A stretch of DNA of 64,000 bases from Streptomyces beihaiensis. GTDB taxonomy: Bacteria > Actinomycetota > Actinomycetes > Streptomycetales > Streptomycetaceae. The DNA lies in NCBI RefSeq assembly GCF_026274175.1, contig NZ_JAPHNL010000024.1:1-64000 (forward strand). The letters run 5' to 3'. Of the stretch, positions 31,081 to 39,980 are shown piece by piece; the first letter of the stretch is position 1; every line of letters starts with the position of its first letter. The position numbers and the translations under genes are program-made. The notes beneath the pieces were generated by a model that was not told the origin of the DNA, made no database searches, and was given only the letters and a program-made list of their open reading frames with translations.

Positions 31081-31246
31081 AGTACTCGTACACGGACGAC
31101 CGCGCGAGCCCCGTCCGCTCGGCCAACGCCGGGAACGTCAATGCCTCCGTACCGCCTTCGGACAGCAGAGAACGCGCCGCGTCCAGAAGGGCGCCGCGCT
31201 GCATCGACCGGTGCTCGGCCACTGAGGCCGCTCGAATCCTTGGCAC
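30665..31246 (-). CDS. TetR-family transcriptional regulator
   Basis: A 193-residue repressor. The helix-turn-helix spans about residues 20-65 (ALLDAARSLLSEGGTEALTF, PALAERTGLARSSVYEYFKS, RAAVVEEL). The ligand domain is all-helical (EQLALVGDRRHRAVVAISAS...). GTG start with GGAG eight bases upstream. Ligand and targets unknown; an autoregulatory role is usual. Located between the peptidase and whiG. Its 3' part is overlapped antisense by the read-through of the peptidase frame. Confidence 0.88.
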   Translation of the reverse strand: MPRIRAASVAEHRSMQRGALLDAARSLLSEGGTEALTFPALAERTGLARSSVYEYFKSRAAVVEELCAVDFPVWAAEVEAGMARAMTPEGKVEAYVREQLALVGDRRHRAVVAISASELDAGAREKIRAAHGGLVAMIVEALEAMGHEQPRLAAMLLQGMVDAAVRRIELGAAEEPAAVVEATVGMALRGVRG

Positions 31247-31389
31247 ATCTCCACTCTACGGACGGCGAGCCCCGGGCGGGACCCTCTCCCGCCCGCCCGG
31301 ACCGCCCCGGGCCCGCGGACCGGCCACCGCTCGGCCGCCCGGCCGAGCGTCGGGCAGGGACGATTCGCCACGGCCGCGCACCACGGTGG

Positions 31390-32229
31390 TCAGCGACCGA
31401 AACTGGCCAGTTTCGCGCGCAACTGCAGCACCGACTTCGTGTGGATCTGACTGACCCGACTCTCTGTGACCCCGAGCACATTGCCGATCTCGGCGAGGGT
31501 GAGCCCTTCGTAGTAGTAGAGCGTGACCACGGTCTTCTCCCGGTCCGGCAAGGTATTGATGGCCCGTGCCAGAAAGCGCCGCAGTTCGCGGTCCTCGGCG
31601 ACCTCGACGGGGTTGTCGGCGTCGCGATCCTCGAGCGTGTCCATGAAGCTGAGCCCGTCGCCGCCCTCCCCGCCGACGTGCAGCAGCTCCTCCAGCGCCA
31701 CGACGTTCGCGAGGGACAACTGGCTGAAAACCGCGTGCAGTTCCTCAAGCCCGACACCCATTTCGGCGGCCACCTCGGCCTCCGTGGGCGTGCGCCGCAG
31801 CTTCGCTTCGAGCGTGGCGTAGGCCCGTTCGACATTGCGGGCCTTCTGGCGCACCGAGCGCGGGATCCAGTCGAGGGCGCGCAGCTCGTCGATCATCGCG
31901 CCGCGGATCCGGGTGATCGCGTACGTCTCGAACTTGATCTCGCGCTCGATGTCGAACTTCTCGATCGCGTCGATCAGCCCGAAGACGCCGGACGAGACGA
32001 AGTCCGCCTGCTCCACGTTGGACGGCAGGCCCACGCTGACCCGGCCGGCGACATACTTCACCAGCGGCGAGTAGTGGAGGATCAGCTGCTCGCGCAGCCG
32101 CTCGTCGCCCGTCGCCTTGTACGACCTCCACAGCTCCTCAAGGGAGGAGGGAGCCGGAGGCCGCGCGTCGGAGGCACGGGCCGCGGGGGGTACCGCGGCC
32201 CGGTCCGACCCTGAGGTGTGCTGTGGCAT
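31390..32229 (-). CDS. whiG: RNA polymerase sigma factor WhiG
   Basis: A 279-residue sigma factor of the FliA/WhiG class, with regions 2 to 4: [60 protein letters not shown] then DWIPRSVRQ, and the region 4 helix-turn-helix [20 protein letters not shown]. In Streptomyces WhiG commits aerial hyphae to spore formation by activating whiH, whiI and others. The start MPQHTSGSD (32229) gives the family length; the frame is open to 32493 but that portion is the leader. Single gene. Confidence 0.95.
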   Translation of the reverse strand: MPQHTSGSDRAAVPPAARASDARPPAPSSLEELWRSYKATGDERLREQLILHYSPLVKYVAGRVSVGLPSNVEQADFVSSGVFGLIDAIEKFDIEREIKFETYAITRIRGAMIDELRALDWIPRSVRQKARNVERAYATLEAKLRRTPTEAEVAAEMGVGLEELHAVFSQLSLANVVALEELLHVGGEGGDGLSFMDTLEDRDADNPVEVAEDRELRRFLARAINTLPDREKTVVTLYYYEGLTLAEIGNVLGVTESRVSQIHTKSVLQLRAKLASFGR

Positions 32230-32548
32230 GCGCCGCCTTGTGCCGTTCTGCTGTGTCGTGGTGTCTTGGATCGCTCTGCTGATGTGGATGCCTCGTTGCC
32301 CGTCTGGTGATGACTGGTACCGAGCTGCCTGCCTGATTCCGGATCGGGCGACAAACCCGAATCCTGGTGAGCGTAGCGTGACTGAGGCGTCGCGCTGCGC
32401 GAAGGCTAGGGGATCGTACCCGCGCAGATACGTTCCGTTGATCGGCCCGCCGAGCCCTCTTCCGCTCGGTGCTCGGTCACGCTCATGCCTCAACTCCCGG
32501 AATTGCCAAGGTCATCGGGGTGTCATCCGGACGGCGCAACGCTCCGCG
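32230..32548 (-). promoter_or_regulatory. whiG leader and promoter region
   Basis: 319 bp between dprA and whiG without a gene. On the minus strand GGTACGATCCCCTAG near 32410-32425 and CACGCTACGCTCACC near 32370-32390 contain TACGAT and TACGCT words resembling Streptomyces vegetative -10 boxes. Assignment is uncertain. Confidence 0.35.
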
Positions 32549-34078
32549 TCAGGAAACCTCGCCTTCCGGAAAGACGGATCGGACCGCCTGGCGTGTCAAC
32601 TTCCAGCCATCGCCATGTCGTTCGACGAACCCCAACGAGCGCAGTTCGTACAGCCTCGCCACCGCGTCGTCCGTCCCCCGCCCGGCCGCCCGGCCGATCT
32701 GCTCACCCGTGCGGGTGCCCTTCGCCGGCAGTATCGCGAGGACACGCGCGGTTTCGGGCGGGAGCAGGTCACGGGGCACCATGGGTCCGCGTCGCTCCGG
32801 AGCAAGATCACCCATCTCTCCGACGAGCTCGACGACTTCCGCGGCATCGGTCACCAGGACTGCCTCGTGCCGGAGCAGTTCGTGGACGCCCGCGGAGACA
32901 CCGCTGGTCACCGGCCCGGGCACGCCCATCACATGGCGGCCGAGACGTCGCGCCCAGCGGGCCGTGCCCAGCGCACCGCTCCGGTAGGCCGCCTCGACGA
33001 CCACGGTGCCGGCGGTGAGCGCCGCGATCACCCTGTTGCGGAGGATGAACCGGCTGGGCGTGGGGTGCGCGCCCAGCGGCAATTCGCCGATCACGAGGCC
33101 CTGTTCCACGATCCGGTCGATCAACTGGACGTGCCCGCGCGGGTAGGCGCGATCGATGCCGCAGGCCAGGACCGCCACGGTGGCGCCGGTGACCCCGAGG
33201 GCGCCGCGGTGCGCCGCCGCGTCGACTCCGTAGGCCCCGCCGGAGACGACGACCCAGCCGCGTTCGGCGAGCCCGGCGCCGAGGCTCGCGCCCATCCGCA
33301 CACCGTAGTCGGTGCAGGCCCGCGCACCCACCACGGCGACGGAGCGCAGCGCCCAGATCCTCAGGTTGGGGGCTCCCCGCACCCACAGGCCCACCGGCCG
33401 CGCGTCCCCCAGCTCGTCCAGGCCTCCTGGCCACTCGGCGTCCCCCGGGCACACGAACCGTGCCCCGATCCGAGCGGCCCGCTCCAGCTCCCGCTCCCCC
33501 GGTGGCGTCTCACGGGCCCGGCCGAGTAGCCCGGCCCACCGCTCGGCACGCACCCCGGGAAGCGGCGCCGCTTCCCGCCCGGCGCCGATGAGCCGAGCCG
33601 TCTCCTCGGCCCCGAACTCCCGCAGCCAGCGTCCGGCCGTCTCCCAGCCAGGTTCCAAGATCCGCGCAAGCCACGCCCGCGCACACCGCTCCCCGTCCCC
33701 CGCGCTCGAACCGAGCCCGGCCCCGTCCGTGGGAGGCCCGCCTGAGTACGTCCCACCCGCACAGGCCATGCCGGAACCCGGCCCGGCCGCGCCCGGACCG
33801 CCCGAGCAATCTCCGCTTGAAGTCGCCGGGCCCACACCGGCCTCACTCGAACCGGGCCCACGCGGGCCTGACTGGCCTGACCGGTCCGAAGGCGGTTCGG
33901 CCGGGGTGTTCCGGCCCGGGGTGTTCCGGTCCGGGGTGTTCCGGTCCGGGGTGTTCTCGGTCCGGCCGGCTCCAGAGCGGTCGGTTCCAGAGCGGTCGGT
34001 TCCAGACCGGTCGGATCCAGGCCGGTCCGTTGCCGTCTCGGCGTCATGTTTCGCCCCCGTGGGGCGCCTGTCGGTCAT
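32549..34078 (-). CDS. dprA: DNA-processing protein DprA with long repeat-bearing N-terminus
   Basis: A 509-residue protein. Residues about 170-480 contain the DprA Rossmann-like fold: SVAVVGARACTDYGVRMGAS, VVVSGGAYGVDAAAHRGAL, VLACGIDRAYPRGH, SRFILRNRVIAALTAGTVVV. A C-terminal winged-helix (RTGEQIGRAAGRGTDDAVAR) follows. DprA protects incoming single-stranded DNA and loads RecA. The first ~125 residues are unusual: repeated DRSGT and TPDRN units, then Gly/Ser/Ala-rich sequence. The start ATG at 34078 overlaps the comM stop (ATGA), so the extension is genuinely translated unless an internal start is used. Confidence 0.92.
   Translation of the reverse strand: MTDRRPTGAKHDAETATDRPGSDRSGTDRSGTDRSGAGRTENTPDRNTPDRNTPGRNTPAEPPSDRSGQSGPRGPGSSEAGVGPATSSGDCSGGPGAAGPGSGMACAGGTYSGGPPTDGAGLGSSAGDGERCARAWLARILEPGWETAGRWLREFGAEETARLIGAGREAAPLPGVRAERWAGLLGRARETPPGERELERAARIGARFVCPGDAEWPGGLDELGDARPVGLWVRGAPNLRIWALRSVAVVGARACTDYGVRMGASLGAGLAERGWVVVSGGAYGVDAAAHRGALGVTGATVAVLACGIDRAYPRGHVQLIDRIVEQGLVIGELPLGAHPTPSRFILRNRVIAALTAGTVVVEAAYRSGALGTARWARRLGRHVMGVPGPVTSGVSAGVHELLRHEAVLVTDAAEVVELVGEMGDLAPERRGPMVPRDLLPPETARVLAILPAKGTRTGEQIGRAAGRGTDDAVARLYELRSLGFVERHGDGWKLTRQAVRSVFPEGEVS
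33895..34030 (-). repeat. Short tandem repeats in the dprA 5' region
   Basis: On the plus strand GGGGTGTTCCGGTCC recurs every 15 bases at about 33903, 33918, 33933 and 33948, then GAGCGGTCGGTTCCA units. They encode TPDRN and DRSGT repeats in DprA, 15 bases per unit, frame preserving. Confidence 0.85.
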
Positions 34079-35694
34079 GCCATCGCCTCGATCGCCGTCG
34101 GCGCGCCGCGCGAGATGCCGGTGCGAAGTTGCAGGGCCAGCGCCACCTCCTGCGCTCCGGGCCGGTCGTGGCCCGTGAGGTCGGCGACGGTCCAGGCGAC
34201 CCGGAGCACCCGGTCGAGTCCGCGAGCGGTCAGGAAGCCGCGTTCCAGGTCCAGCTCGGCCTCCTGAAGCGCTCCCGGGGCGGCGGGCCAACGACTGCGC
34301 AGGGCGTGGCCGGGCACCTCGCTGTTGGTCCGCCACGGCGTGCCGTCGAGCCGGGCGGCAGCCCGCTGCCTGGCCTCGCGCACCCGGTCGGCGACGGTCC
34401 GCGTGCTCTCCCCCGGCGGCCCGCTCCCGACCAGCTGTGCGCGGGTGATCGCGTCCACGTCGACGCGGAGGTCGACTCGGTCGAGCAGCGGGCCGGACAG
34501 ACGGGCCTGATAGCGCCGCACCGTGGCGGGCGGGCATTCGCACTCGCCGGCCGAGACGCGGTACTGCCCGCACGGGCACGGGTTCGAGGCGAGCACCATC
34601 AGGAATCGGGCGGGCAGCCGCACCACTCCCGCGCTGCGGGCGATCACCACGTGTCCGGACTCGAGGGGCTGACGCAGGGCGTCGAGCGCCTGGCCGCTGA
34701 ACTCGGGGGCCTCGTCCAGGAAAAGTACGCCGCGATGCGCCAGAGAGACCGCTCCCGGCCGCGCCGTGCCCGGACCGCCGCCGACGAGTGACTGCATGGT
34801 CGCCGAGTGGTGCGGGGCACAGTAGGGCGGGGTCTCGATGGTCGACCTGCCCGCGGGCAGCATCCCGGCCACGGAATGGATCGCGGTGACCTCCAGGGAT
34901 TCCTCACGGGTGAGCCGGGGCATGATCGCCGGGAGTCGCTCGGCGAGCATCGTCTTGCCCGCACCGGGCGGCCCGGAGAGCAGGACGTGATGCCCGCCGG
35001 CCGCGGCGACCTCGATCGCCGTGCGCGCGGGCTGCTGTCCGACGACGTCGGCGAGGTCGAGCCCCAGCCCTTCGTGTCCCGGCCCCGCCAGGCCGGTGGC
35101 GTCGCAGCTGCCGGGCATGGTCAGGCCGGCGAGCAGAGGGTCGGGGCGGCCCCGCTCCGCCGGTTCCTCCTCCGGCACGGGCTCGTCCGTGAGCACCGCG
35201 ATGAGCTGGCGCAGGCTGCGTACCCCGAGGACCGAAACGCCCGGCACCAGGGCCGCCTCGCCCGCGGTGCACTCCGGCACGACCACCTGTTCGTAGCCCG
35301 CGTCCGCGGCGGCGAGGACGGCCGGGAGCACGCCGCGTACCGGTCGGACGCGCCCGTCGAGGCCGAGTTCGCCGATCATCACGATGTCCGCGAGGACTCT
35401 CGGGTCGATACGCTCGGCGGCCCCCAGGACGGCGCTGGCCACAGCGAGGTCGAATCCGCTGCCGCTCTTGGGCACGGAAGCCGGGCTGAGTCCCACAGTG
35501 AGCTTCTTCTGCGGCCACTCGGCGCCCGAGTTGACCACCGCGGCCCGGACCCTGTCCCGGCTCTCCACCAGGCTCTTGTCCGGGAGGCCCACGAGCGTGA
35601 ACGCGGCGACTCCCGCCTCCAGGTCGGCCTGTACCTCGACGACGACGCCCTCGACGCCGACGAGGGCCACGGAGCACGTGCGCGCGAATCCCAT
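34075..35694 (-). CDS. comM: YifB/ComM-family Mg-chelatase-like AAA ATPase
   Basis: A 539-residue protein. An N-terminal Lon-protease-like domain ([39 protein letters not shown]) precedes an AAA domain with Walker A LLSGPPGAGKTML and Walker B GVLFLDEAPEF. Between the AAA domain's sensor elements is a small Cys cluster NPCPCGQYR...CECPP. A C-terminal helical domain (ARGLDRVLRVAWTVADLTG) ends it. ComM is a helicase promoting branch migration in transformation-type recombination. In Streptomyces its role is not established. Starts one base inside the yraN stop; the dprA start overlaps its stop. Confidence 0.9.
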   Translation of the reverse strand: MGFARTCSVALVGVEGVVVEVQADLEAGVAAFTLVGLPDKSLVESRDRVRAAVVNSGAEWPQKKLTVGLSPASVPKSGSGFDLAVASAVLGAAERIDPRVLADIVMIGELGLDGRVRPVRGVLPAVLAAADAGYEQVVVPECTAGEAALVPGVSVLGVRSLRQLIAVLTDEPVPEEEPAERGRPDPLLAGLTMPGSCDATGLAGPGHEGLGLDLADVVGQQPARTAIEVAAAGGHHVLLSGPPGAGKTMLAERLPAIMPRLTREESLEVTAIHSVAGMLPAGRSTIETPPYCAPHHSATMQSLVGGGPGTARPGAVSLAHRGVLFLDEAPEFSGQALDALRQPLESGHVVIARSAGVVRLPARFLMVLASNPCPCGQYRVSAGECECPPATVRRYQARLSGPLLDRVDLRVDVDAITRAQLVGSGPPGESTRTVADRVREARQRAAARLDGTPWRTNSEVPGHALRSRWPAAPGALQEAELDLERGFLTARGLDRVLRVAWTVADLTGHDRPGAQEVALALQLRTGISRGAPTAIEAMA

Positions 35695-36086
35695 CAGGAC
35701 ACCCCCCGCACGTGCTCGACGAGCGGCGCGCCGCGCTCCGGCAGCACGACGCCGATCAGGTCGATGCGGATGCCGCCCGGTGGCGCGCCGCCGTGCTCGT
35801 GGGCCCAGCGCTCGGCCAGCTGACGCAGCCTGTGGGCCTTGTCCGGCGTGATGGCGGCCATGGGGTGCTCGAAGGCCCGGCCGCGCCCTTCGCCCCGTCC
35901 GCCGCGCCCTGCGCGGCGCGTCTTGACCTCGCACACGACGACCGCGTCGCCGTCCCGGGCCACGATGTCGATCTCTCCCGACCTGCCCGCGCGCCAGTTG
36001 CGCGCGAGCACGGTCATTCCGGCCTCGGCCAGCCTCCTCGCGGCCAGCTCCTCGCCGTACTTCCCCACTGCACCTCGTGCGTTCAC
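35694..36086 (-). CDS. yraN: YraN/UPF0102 family endonuclease-like protein
   Basis: A 130-residue protein starting at the GTG 36086 ([20 protein letters not shown]), with GGAGGT ten bases upstream. It has the Holliday-resolvase-like nuclease core: [20 protein letters not shown] holds the Asp, Glu and Lys of the metal site. Activity in vivo is unknown. It is the first of the yraN-comM-dprA group, a widespread order suggesting DNA-processing functions. Confidence 0.9.
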   Translation of the reverse strand: MNARGAVGKYGEELAARRLAEAGMTVLARNWRAGRSGEIDIVARDGDAVVVCEVKTRRAGRGGRGEGRGRAFEHPMAAITPDKAHRLRQLAERWAHEHGGAPPGGIRIDLIGVVLPERGAPLVEHVRGVS

Positions 36087-36174
36087 GTCGGCACCACCTC
36101 CGGCACCCACACTCACGCACGACCCCACCCAAAGTGGATCTTGGTGCATTACTCACGGGTTGTGGAAAACTCCA

Positions 36175-36483
36175 TCACCCGCCCGGCAGCTCCAGGTCGC
36201 TCTTATTGAGCTCCTCAATGTTCACGTCCTTGAACGTGAGCACTCGGACCTGCTTGACGAACCTGGCCGGCCGGTACATGTCCCAGACCCAGGCATCCGC
36301 CATCGACACCTCGAAGAAGACCTCCCCCTGAACCGAGTGCACCTGCATCTCGTAGTCGTTGGTGAGGTAGAAACGCCGTTCGGTCTCGATCACGTATTTG
36401 AACAGACCGACGACGTCGCGGTACTCCCGGTAGAGCTTCAGCTCCATCTCGGTCTCGTACTTCTCGAGGTCCTCGGCGCTCAT
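36175..36483 (-). CDS. DUF2469 family protein
   Basis: A 102-residue actinobacterial protein: MSAEDLEKYETEMELKLYRE, VVGLFKYVIETERRFYLTND, VFFEVSMADAWVWDMYRPAR. The family is highly conserved across actinobacteria and has no known function that I can state. The start at 36483 is the first residue of the conserved region, after a GGGAAC leader. The frame is open to 36687 but overlaps the Nudix gene there. Located 55 bases after the Nudix gene. Confidence 0.88.
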   Translation of the reverse strand: MSAEDLEKYETEMELKLYREYRDVVGLFKYVIETERRFYLTNDYEMQVHSVQGEVFFEVSMADAWVWDMYRPARFVKQVRVLTFKDVNIEELNKSDLELPGG

Positions 36484-36538
36484 GGCATGTTCCCCTTCAG
36501 CCGTGCGTCCCCCCATTGTGCGCCAGTACCCAGGCCGT

Positions 36539-37138
36539 CTAGACGATTTCCGTGTCGAGAACCAGGGGGCGGCTCGGGGGGCCTTCGTCGAGCAGCCGTT
36601 CCAGCAGCTCGGCGAGTCTGGTCGGGTACACCGTCTCATGCGCCTGGACCAGTTCCCGGTACGTCCACCATCGCGCTCCCGCGACACTGCGCCGCTCCAG
36701 CTCGGTCAGGCGCGCCGCGTCGACGTCCACACGGGGCCCCGCGGAGGTCGTACGGGCCAGGAAGTACCACTCGTCCTGATCCCAGCGGCGGCCGTCGAAC
36801 GGGAACGAGCAGACCCGCCGCCACAGCACGGGGCCTAGCTCCACGTCGGTGAGGCCGGTCTCCTCGGCCAGTTCGCGCAGCGCCGCCTGCTCGCGCGTCT
36901 CGTCCCCCTCCAGGCCGCCGCCCGGCGTGAACCACCAGTCGTTCGCCGTGTCGCCGGGCTCGTGCCCGTGCAGCAGCAGGATGCGGTCGTCCTGGTCGAG
37001 CAGGACGACGCGGGCCACCTTGCGCAGCGCACCGCCCGGCCCGGCGCCGGTGCCCTGGCCCGTGCCGGTGTCCTGGCCCGGGCCGGTGCCGCTGTCGGTG
37101 CCGATGCCGGTGCCGCCCCGGTCGGCCTCGTCAGGCAC
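36539..37138 (-). CDS. Nudix hydrolase (MutT-like) downstream of sipZ
   Basis: A 199-residue protein with a complete Nudix box: GGGLEGDETREQAALRELAE then ETGLTD. A 35-residue N-terminal stretch is a Gly/Thr repeat (GTGIGTDSGTGPGQDTGTGQ). The GTG start (37138) lies within the last codons of sipZ, so the genes overlap by eight bases. In S. lividans sipZ is likewise followed by a mutT-like gene. Substrate unknown; nucleoside triphosphate cleaning or ADP-sugar hydrolysis are possible. Confidence 0.85.
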   Translation of the reverse strand: MPDEADRGGTGIGTDSGTGPGQDTGTGQGTGAGPGGALRKVARVVLLDQDDRILLLHGHEPGDTANDWWFTPGGGLEGDETREQAALRELAEETGLTDVELGPVLWRRVCSFPFDGRRWDQDEWYFLARTTSAGPRVDVDAARLTELERRSVAGARWWTYRELVQAHETVYPTRLAELLERLLDEGPPSRPLVLDTEIV

Positions 37139-37871
37139 GCGCCGGCTCCGCGGCGCGGGACCGCGAGCGCCCCGACCGGCGGGCGATCGGCCCGTACGCG
37201 GCGCCACCGAGCACGAGGACAGCACCGGCCACCACGGCGCCGAGCATCAGCTTGAGCGGCCCCGGGTGGGAGATCCCGCCGGGCAGCCCCTCGAATCCGG
37301 TGGGCCGTGCCAGCATGCCGTTCATGGGCCAGGCGATGGCGTCCACGCGGGCCCGTACGGCGCCACGCTCCACCGAGCCGTGGTAGGGGTCGCCGAGGTG
37401 GACGCTGGAGTCCAGGGAGCCGCTGCGCTCGTCGCCGAGGAGGAAGAGACGGCCCTTGGGGACGGTCGTGGACCTGATCCCGGTGAGCGAAGCGTTCTTC
37501 CCGGCCGGAAGATACGGTTCTTCGATCTTCTTGCCGTTGACCGTCAGCTTGCCGTCCGTGCAGCAGGCGATCTTGTCGCCGCCGATGCCGACGACACGCT
37601 TGACCATCGGCATGTCGCCCCAGGACGCCTCATGGAAGACGACGACATCGCCGCGCTTGACCTGACTGCCGTCGATGCGCTGGGCGAGGACACGGTCGCC
37701 CACGCCGATCGTCGGCGTCATGGAGTCGGTGGGCACGGTGTAGGGCTGGTACACGATGGCGCCCCAGACGAATCCGCCGAGGAACAGCACACAGCCGAGG
37801 GCCACGGCGATGCTCGACAGCGTGCTGCCGACGGTGCCGCGGCCCTCACTCGTACGACGTGTCCTGCTCAT
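37131..37871 (-). CDS. sipZ: Type I signal peptidase SipZ
   Basis: A 246-residue membrane peptidase. An N-terminal helix (TVGSTLSSIAVALGCVLFLG) is followed by catalytic Ser in VPTDSMTPTI, Lys in PMVKRVVGIGGDKI, and the C-terminal domain box LFLLGDERSGSLDSS. A second hydrophobic helix near the C-terminus (LMLGAVVAGAVLVLGGAAYG) gives a two-helix topology with the basic end inside. It removes signal peptides from secreted proteins. In Streptomyces sipZ starts a separate transcript from sipWXY. The 92-bp gap before it, with a GGGGAG ribosome site and palindrome, agrees. Confidence 0.9.
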   Translation of the reverse strand: MSRTRRTSEGRGTVGSTLSSIAVALGCVLFLGGFVWGAIVYQPYTVPTDSMTPTIGVGDRVLAQRIDGSQVKRGDVVVFHEASWGDMPMVKRVVGIGGDKIACCTDGKLTVNGKKIEEPYLPAGKNASLTGIRSTTVPKGRLFLLGDERSGSLDSSVHLGDPYHGSVERGAVRARVDAIAWPMNGMLARPTGFEGLPGGISHPGPLKLMLGAVVAGAVLVLGGAAYGPIARRSGRSRSRAAEPARA

Positions 37872-37939
37872 CCCAGTTGCTCCCCGCGTCGGAGAAATAC
37901 GATCCTGCAGCCCGCTCCGGACATGGTGCGGGCCGCGGA

Positions 37940-37952
37940 AGATCGACGATCT
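37940..37952. promoter_or_regulatory. Short perfect palindrome upstream of sipZ
   Basis: AGATCGACGATCT, six bases each side of a central A, lies 69 bases before the sipZ start in the sipY-sipZ gap. It may be an operator; nothing more supports this. Confidence 0.3.
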
Positions 37953-37963
37953 GGGACGGCACC

Positions 37964-38968
37964 CTATCGGGCGCCTCCGGTCGCAGAAACCCGGGTGTTC
38001 CCCTCGGTAAGGCGCCGCGTGAGCCTGCGCCTGCGCCACAGCACCAGCGGCACCGCTCCGGCGACCCCCAGCGCGCCCGGGGCCACACCCGCCGCGGCGT
38101 TGATGCCCGGCTGGTCGTAGGTGTCCGGCACCGACAGCGTAGACCAGTGCGTGGGCGGCCAGGCGACGACGATGGCGCGGCCCACCACGTTGTCGACGGG
38201 GACGAAGCCGTGGTTCTTGTCGTTCTGGTGGTAGCGCGAGTCCGCCGAGTCCTGGCGGTGATCACCCATGACCCAAAGTTTGCCCTTGGGTACCTTCACC
38301 TTGAAGATTCCGCCCGCGTTGTCGTCGCTGCACGGGGTGTTGCCCGGATAGACGTACGGCTCGTTCAGCGCCTTGCCGTTGACCTTGAGCGGCCCGGAGC
38401 CCTTGCACTCCACGGTGTCACCGCCGACGGCGACGACGCGCTTGATGAGGTCCTTCTCATTGGCCGACGGCATCAGGCCGACCCAGCTGAGCACACGCTG
38501 CACCGCGTTCGGCGCCGGGGTCGGTTCGTCGCGCAGCCATCCGTCCGGGTCGTGGAAGACGACCACGTCACCGCGCTCGGGCTTCGCGCCGAACCATGGG
38601 GTGAGCTTGTCGACGAGCACCCGGTCGCCGATCCGCAGGGTGTTCTCCATCGACGCCGACGGGATCGAGAACGCCTGGACCAGGAACGTCTTGATCACCA
38701 GGGCGAGGACCAGCGCGATGACGACCAGGAGCGGAAGCTCCTTCCAGAAGGAGCGGGGCTGCTTCTGCTTCTTCTTCGCCCCGCCGTCACCCGCGCCGTC
38801 ACCTCCGTCGGCTCCGGGGCCGTCCGGCCCGCCGGACACGTCGGTCTCCACGGCGTCACTCTCTCCCGGTTCGCGGTCCGTCACGGCCGGACCGACCCCG
38901 TCGTCGGTTCGCCCGGACTCGTCTTCGGGACCGTGCCCTGACCGTGCGCCGACCGCCAAGTCCCCCAC
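37964..38968 (-). CDS. sipY: Type I signal peptidase SipY
   Basis: A 334-residue peptidase. About 60 acidic N-terminal residues precede a helix (WKELPLLVVIALVLALVIKT). The Ser motif is IPSASMENTL, the Lys motif LIKRVVAVGGDTV, and box E is VMGDHRQDSADSRYHQ. A C-terminal hydrophobic helix (AAAGVAPGALGVAGAVPLVL) is followed by a basic tail. The GTG at 38968 with GAGGAG five bases before is chosen over the GTG at 38974. Start lies 113 bases inside the 3' end of sipX. Confidence 0.92.
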   Translation of the reverse strand: MGDLAVGARSGHGPEDESGRTDDGVGPAVTDREPGESDAVETDVSGGPDGPGADGGDGAGDGGAKKKQKQPRSFWKELPLLVVIALVLALVIKTFLVQAFSIPSASMENTLRIGDRVLVDKLTPWFGAKPERGDVVVFHDPDGWLRDEPTPAPNAVQRVLSWVGLMPSANEKDLIKRVVAVGGDTVECKGSGPLKVNGKALNEPYVYPGNTPCSDDNAGGIFKVKVPKGKLWVMGDHRQDSADSRYHQNDKNHGFVPVDNVVGRAIVVAWPPTHWSTLSVPDTYDQPGINAAAGVAPGALGVAGAVPLVLWRRRRLTRRLTEGNTRVSATGGAR

Positions 38969-39980
38969 ATCCACTCCTCACTCCGTACCGCTGCCTGATC
39001 CCTGCGCGATGCAGGCCCACCACTCCCATAACGAGCGGGAGTTCCGCAGGGGTCGGGAGGGGGATCAATCCGTCCGGATCCGATACGTTCGATACATACG
39101 GACCCGGTACGATGCCGTTCGCCTTGGCCACCCTATGCGACGCGCCCGGCGGCGCCATGGCCCCACCTCCTTGCGCGTCGGCCACGGAGGTGAAGGTGTC
39201 CGGCTCACCGAGCGAGGTCCAGTGGCCGATCGGCCAGACGATCCAGCGGGCCCGTCCGACCACCGATTTCTCCGACACGGTGCCGTGGAACGGCTCGGTG
39301 AGGTGGTAGCGGGAGTCCGCCGAGTCGGCCCGGTGATCACCCATGACGAAGAGGCGCCCCTCGGGAACCTTGACCGAAAAATCGAACTTCGAGGGCGCGT
39401 TGCCCGGATGAATGTACGAAGTCTCGTTGAGCGGCGTGCCGTTGACCGTGACCCGTCCCCGGCTGTCGCAGCACTTGACGGTGTCCCCGCCGACGCCGAC
39501 GACCCGCTTGATGAGATCGCGCTCGTTGTCGGACGGCAGGAGCCCGATCCAGGTCAGGGCTTCCTTGACCTGCTTGATACCGGGCGGCGGGTCCTTCTTC
39601 TTCCCTGTCTCCTGCTCGAGCCACTTGCCTGGGTCCTTGAAGACGACGACGTCGCCACGGTGCACTGTGGCGCCGAACCACGGAGTGAGCTTGTCGACCG
39701 CGACCCGGTCGCCGATCCGGATCGTCTGCTCCATGGATCCCGAAGGGATCACGAATGCCTGGACGAGGAACGTCTTGAGGACCAGGGCTATGAGCACGGC
39801 CACGCCTATAAGAAGCGGTATCTCCTTGAGCGCGGAACGCCTGCGGCGCCGCTTCACCTTGCGCGCGAGTCTGCGCCGCTCCGCGCGGCCCGGCGTCGCG
39901 GGGCCCTCGGGGACCCCGCTGCCGGCGGGATGCCGGTCGTCCGCCCGGTGACCGGCGCGGGTTTTGCCACGTCTACCCAC
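38856..39980 (-). CDS. sipX: Type I signal peptidase SipX
   Basis: A 374-residue peptidase. A basic N-terminus (RRRLARKVKRRRRRSALKE) is followed by helix IPLLIGVAVLIALVLKTFLV, Ser motif IPSGSMEQTI, Lys motif LIKRVVGVGGDTV and box E VMGDHRADSADSRYHL. The C-terminal ~70 residues are hydrophobic then strongly basic (RTVRARSRRRVRANRRRG) and overlap the sipY coding region, so either the frame has lost an earlier stop or the overlap is real. GTG start at 39980, eight bases inside sipW. Confidence 0.9.
   Translation of the reverse strand: MGRRGKTRAGHRADDRHPAGSGVPEGPATPGRAERRRLARKVKRRRRRSALKEIPLLIGVAVLIALVLKTFLVQAFVIPSGSMEQTIRIGDRVAVDKLTPWFGATVHRGDVVVFKDPGKWLEQETGKKKDPPPGIKQVKEALTWIGLLPSDNERDLIKRVVGVGGDTVKCCDSRGRVTVNGTPLNETSYIHPGNAPSKFDFSVKVPEGRLFVMGDHRADSADSRYHLTEPFHGTVSEKSVVGRARWIVWPIGHWTSLGEPDTFTSVADAQGGGAMAPPGASHRVAKANGIVPGPYVSNVSDPDGLIPLPTPAELPLVMGVVGLHRAGIRQRYGVRSGCGGLGGRRTVRARSRRRVRANRRRGRSGRDGPRTGRE

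Noticed and set aside
34517-34579. Upstream extension of dprA into comM (start near 34579)
   Set aside because: The extension would be encoded within the conserved comM gene in another frame; the ATGA overlap at 34078 gives the natural start.
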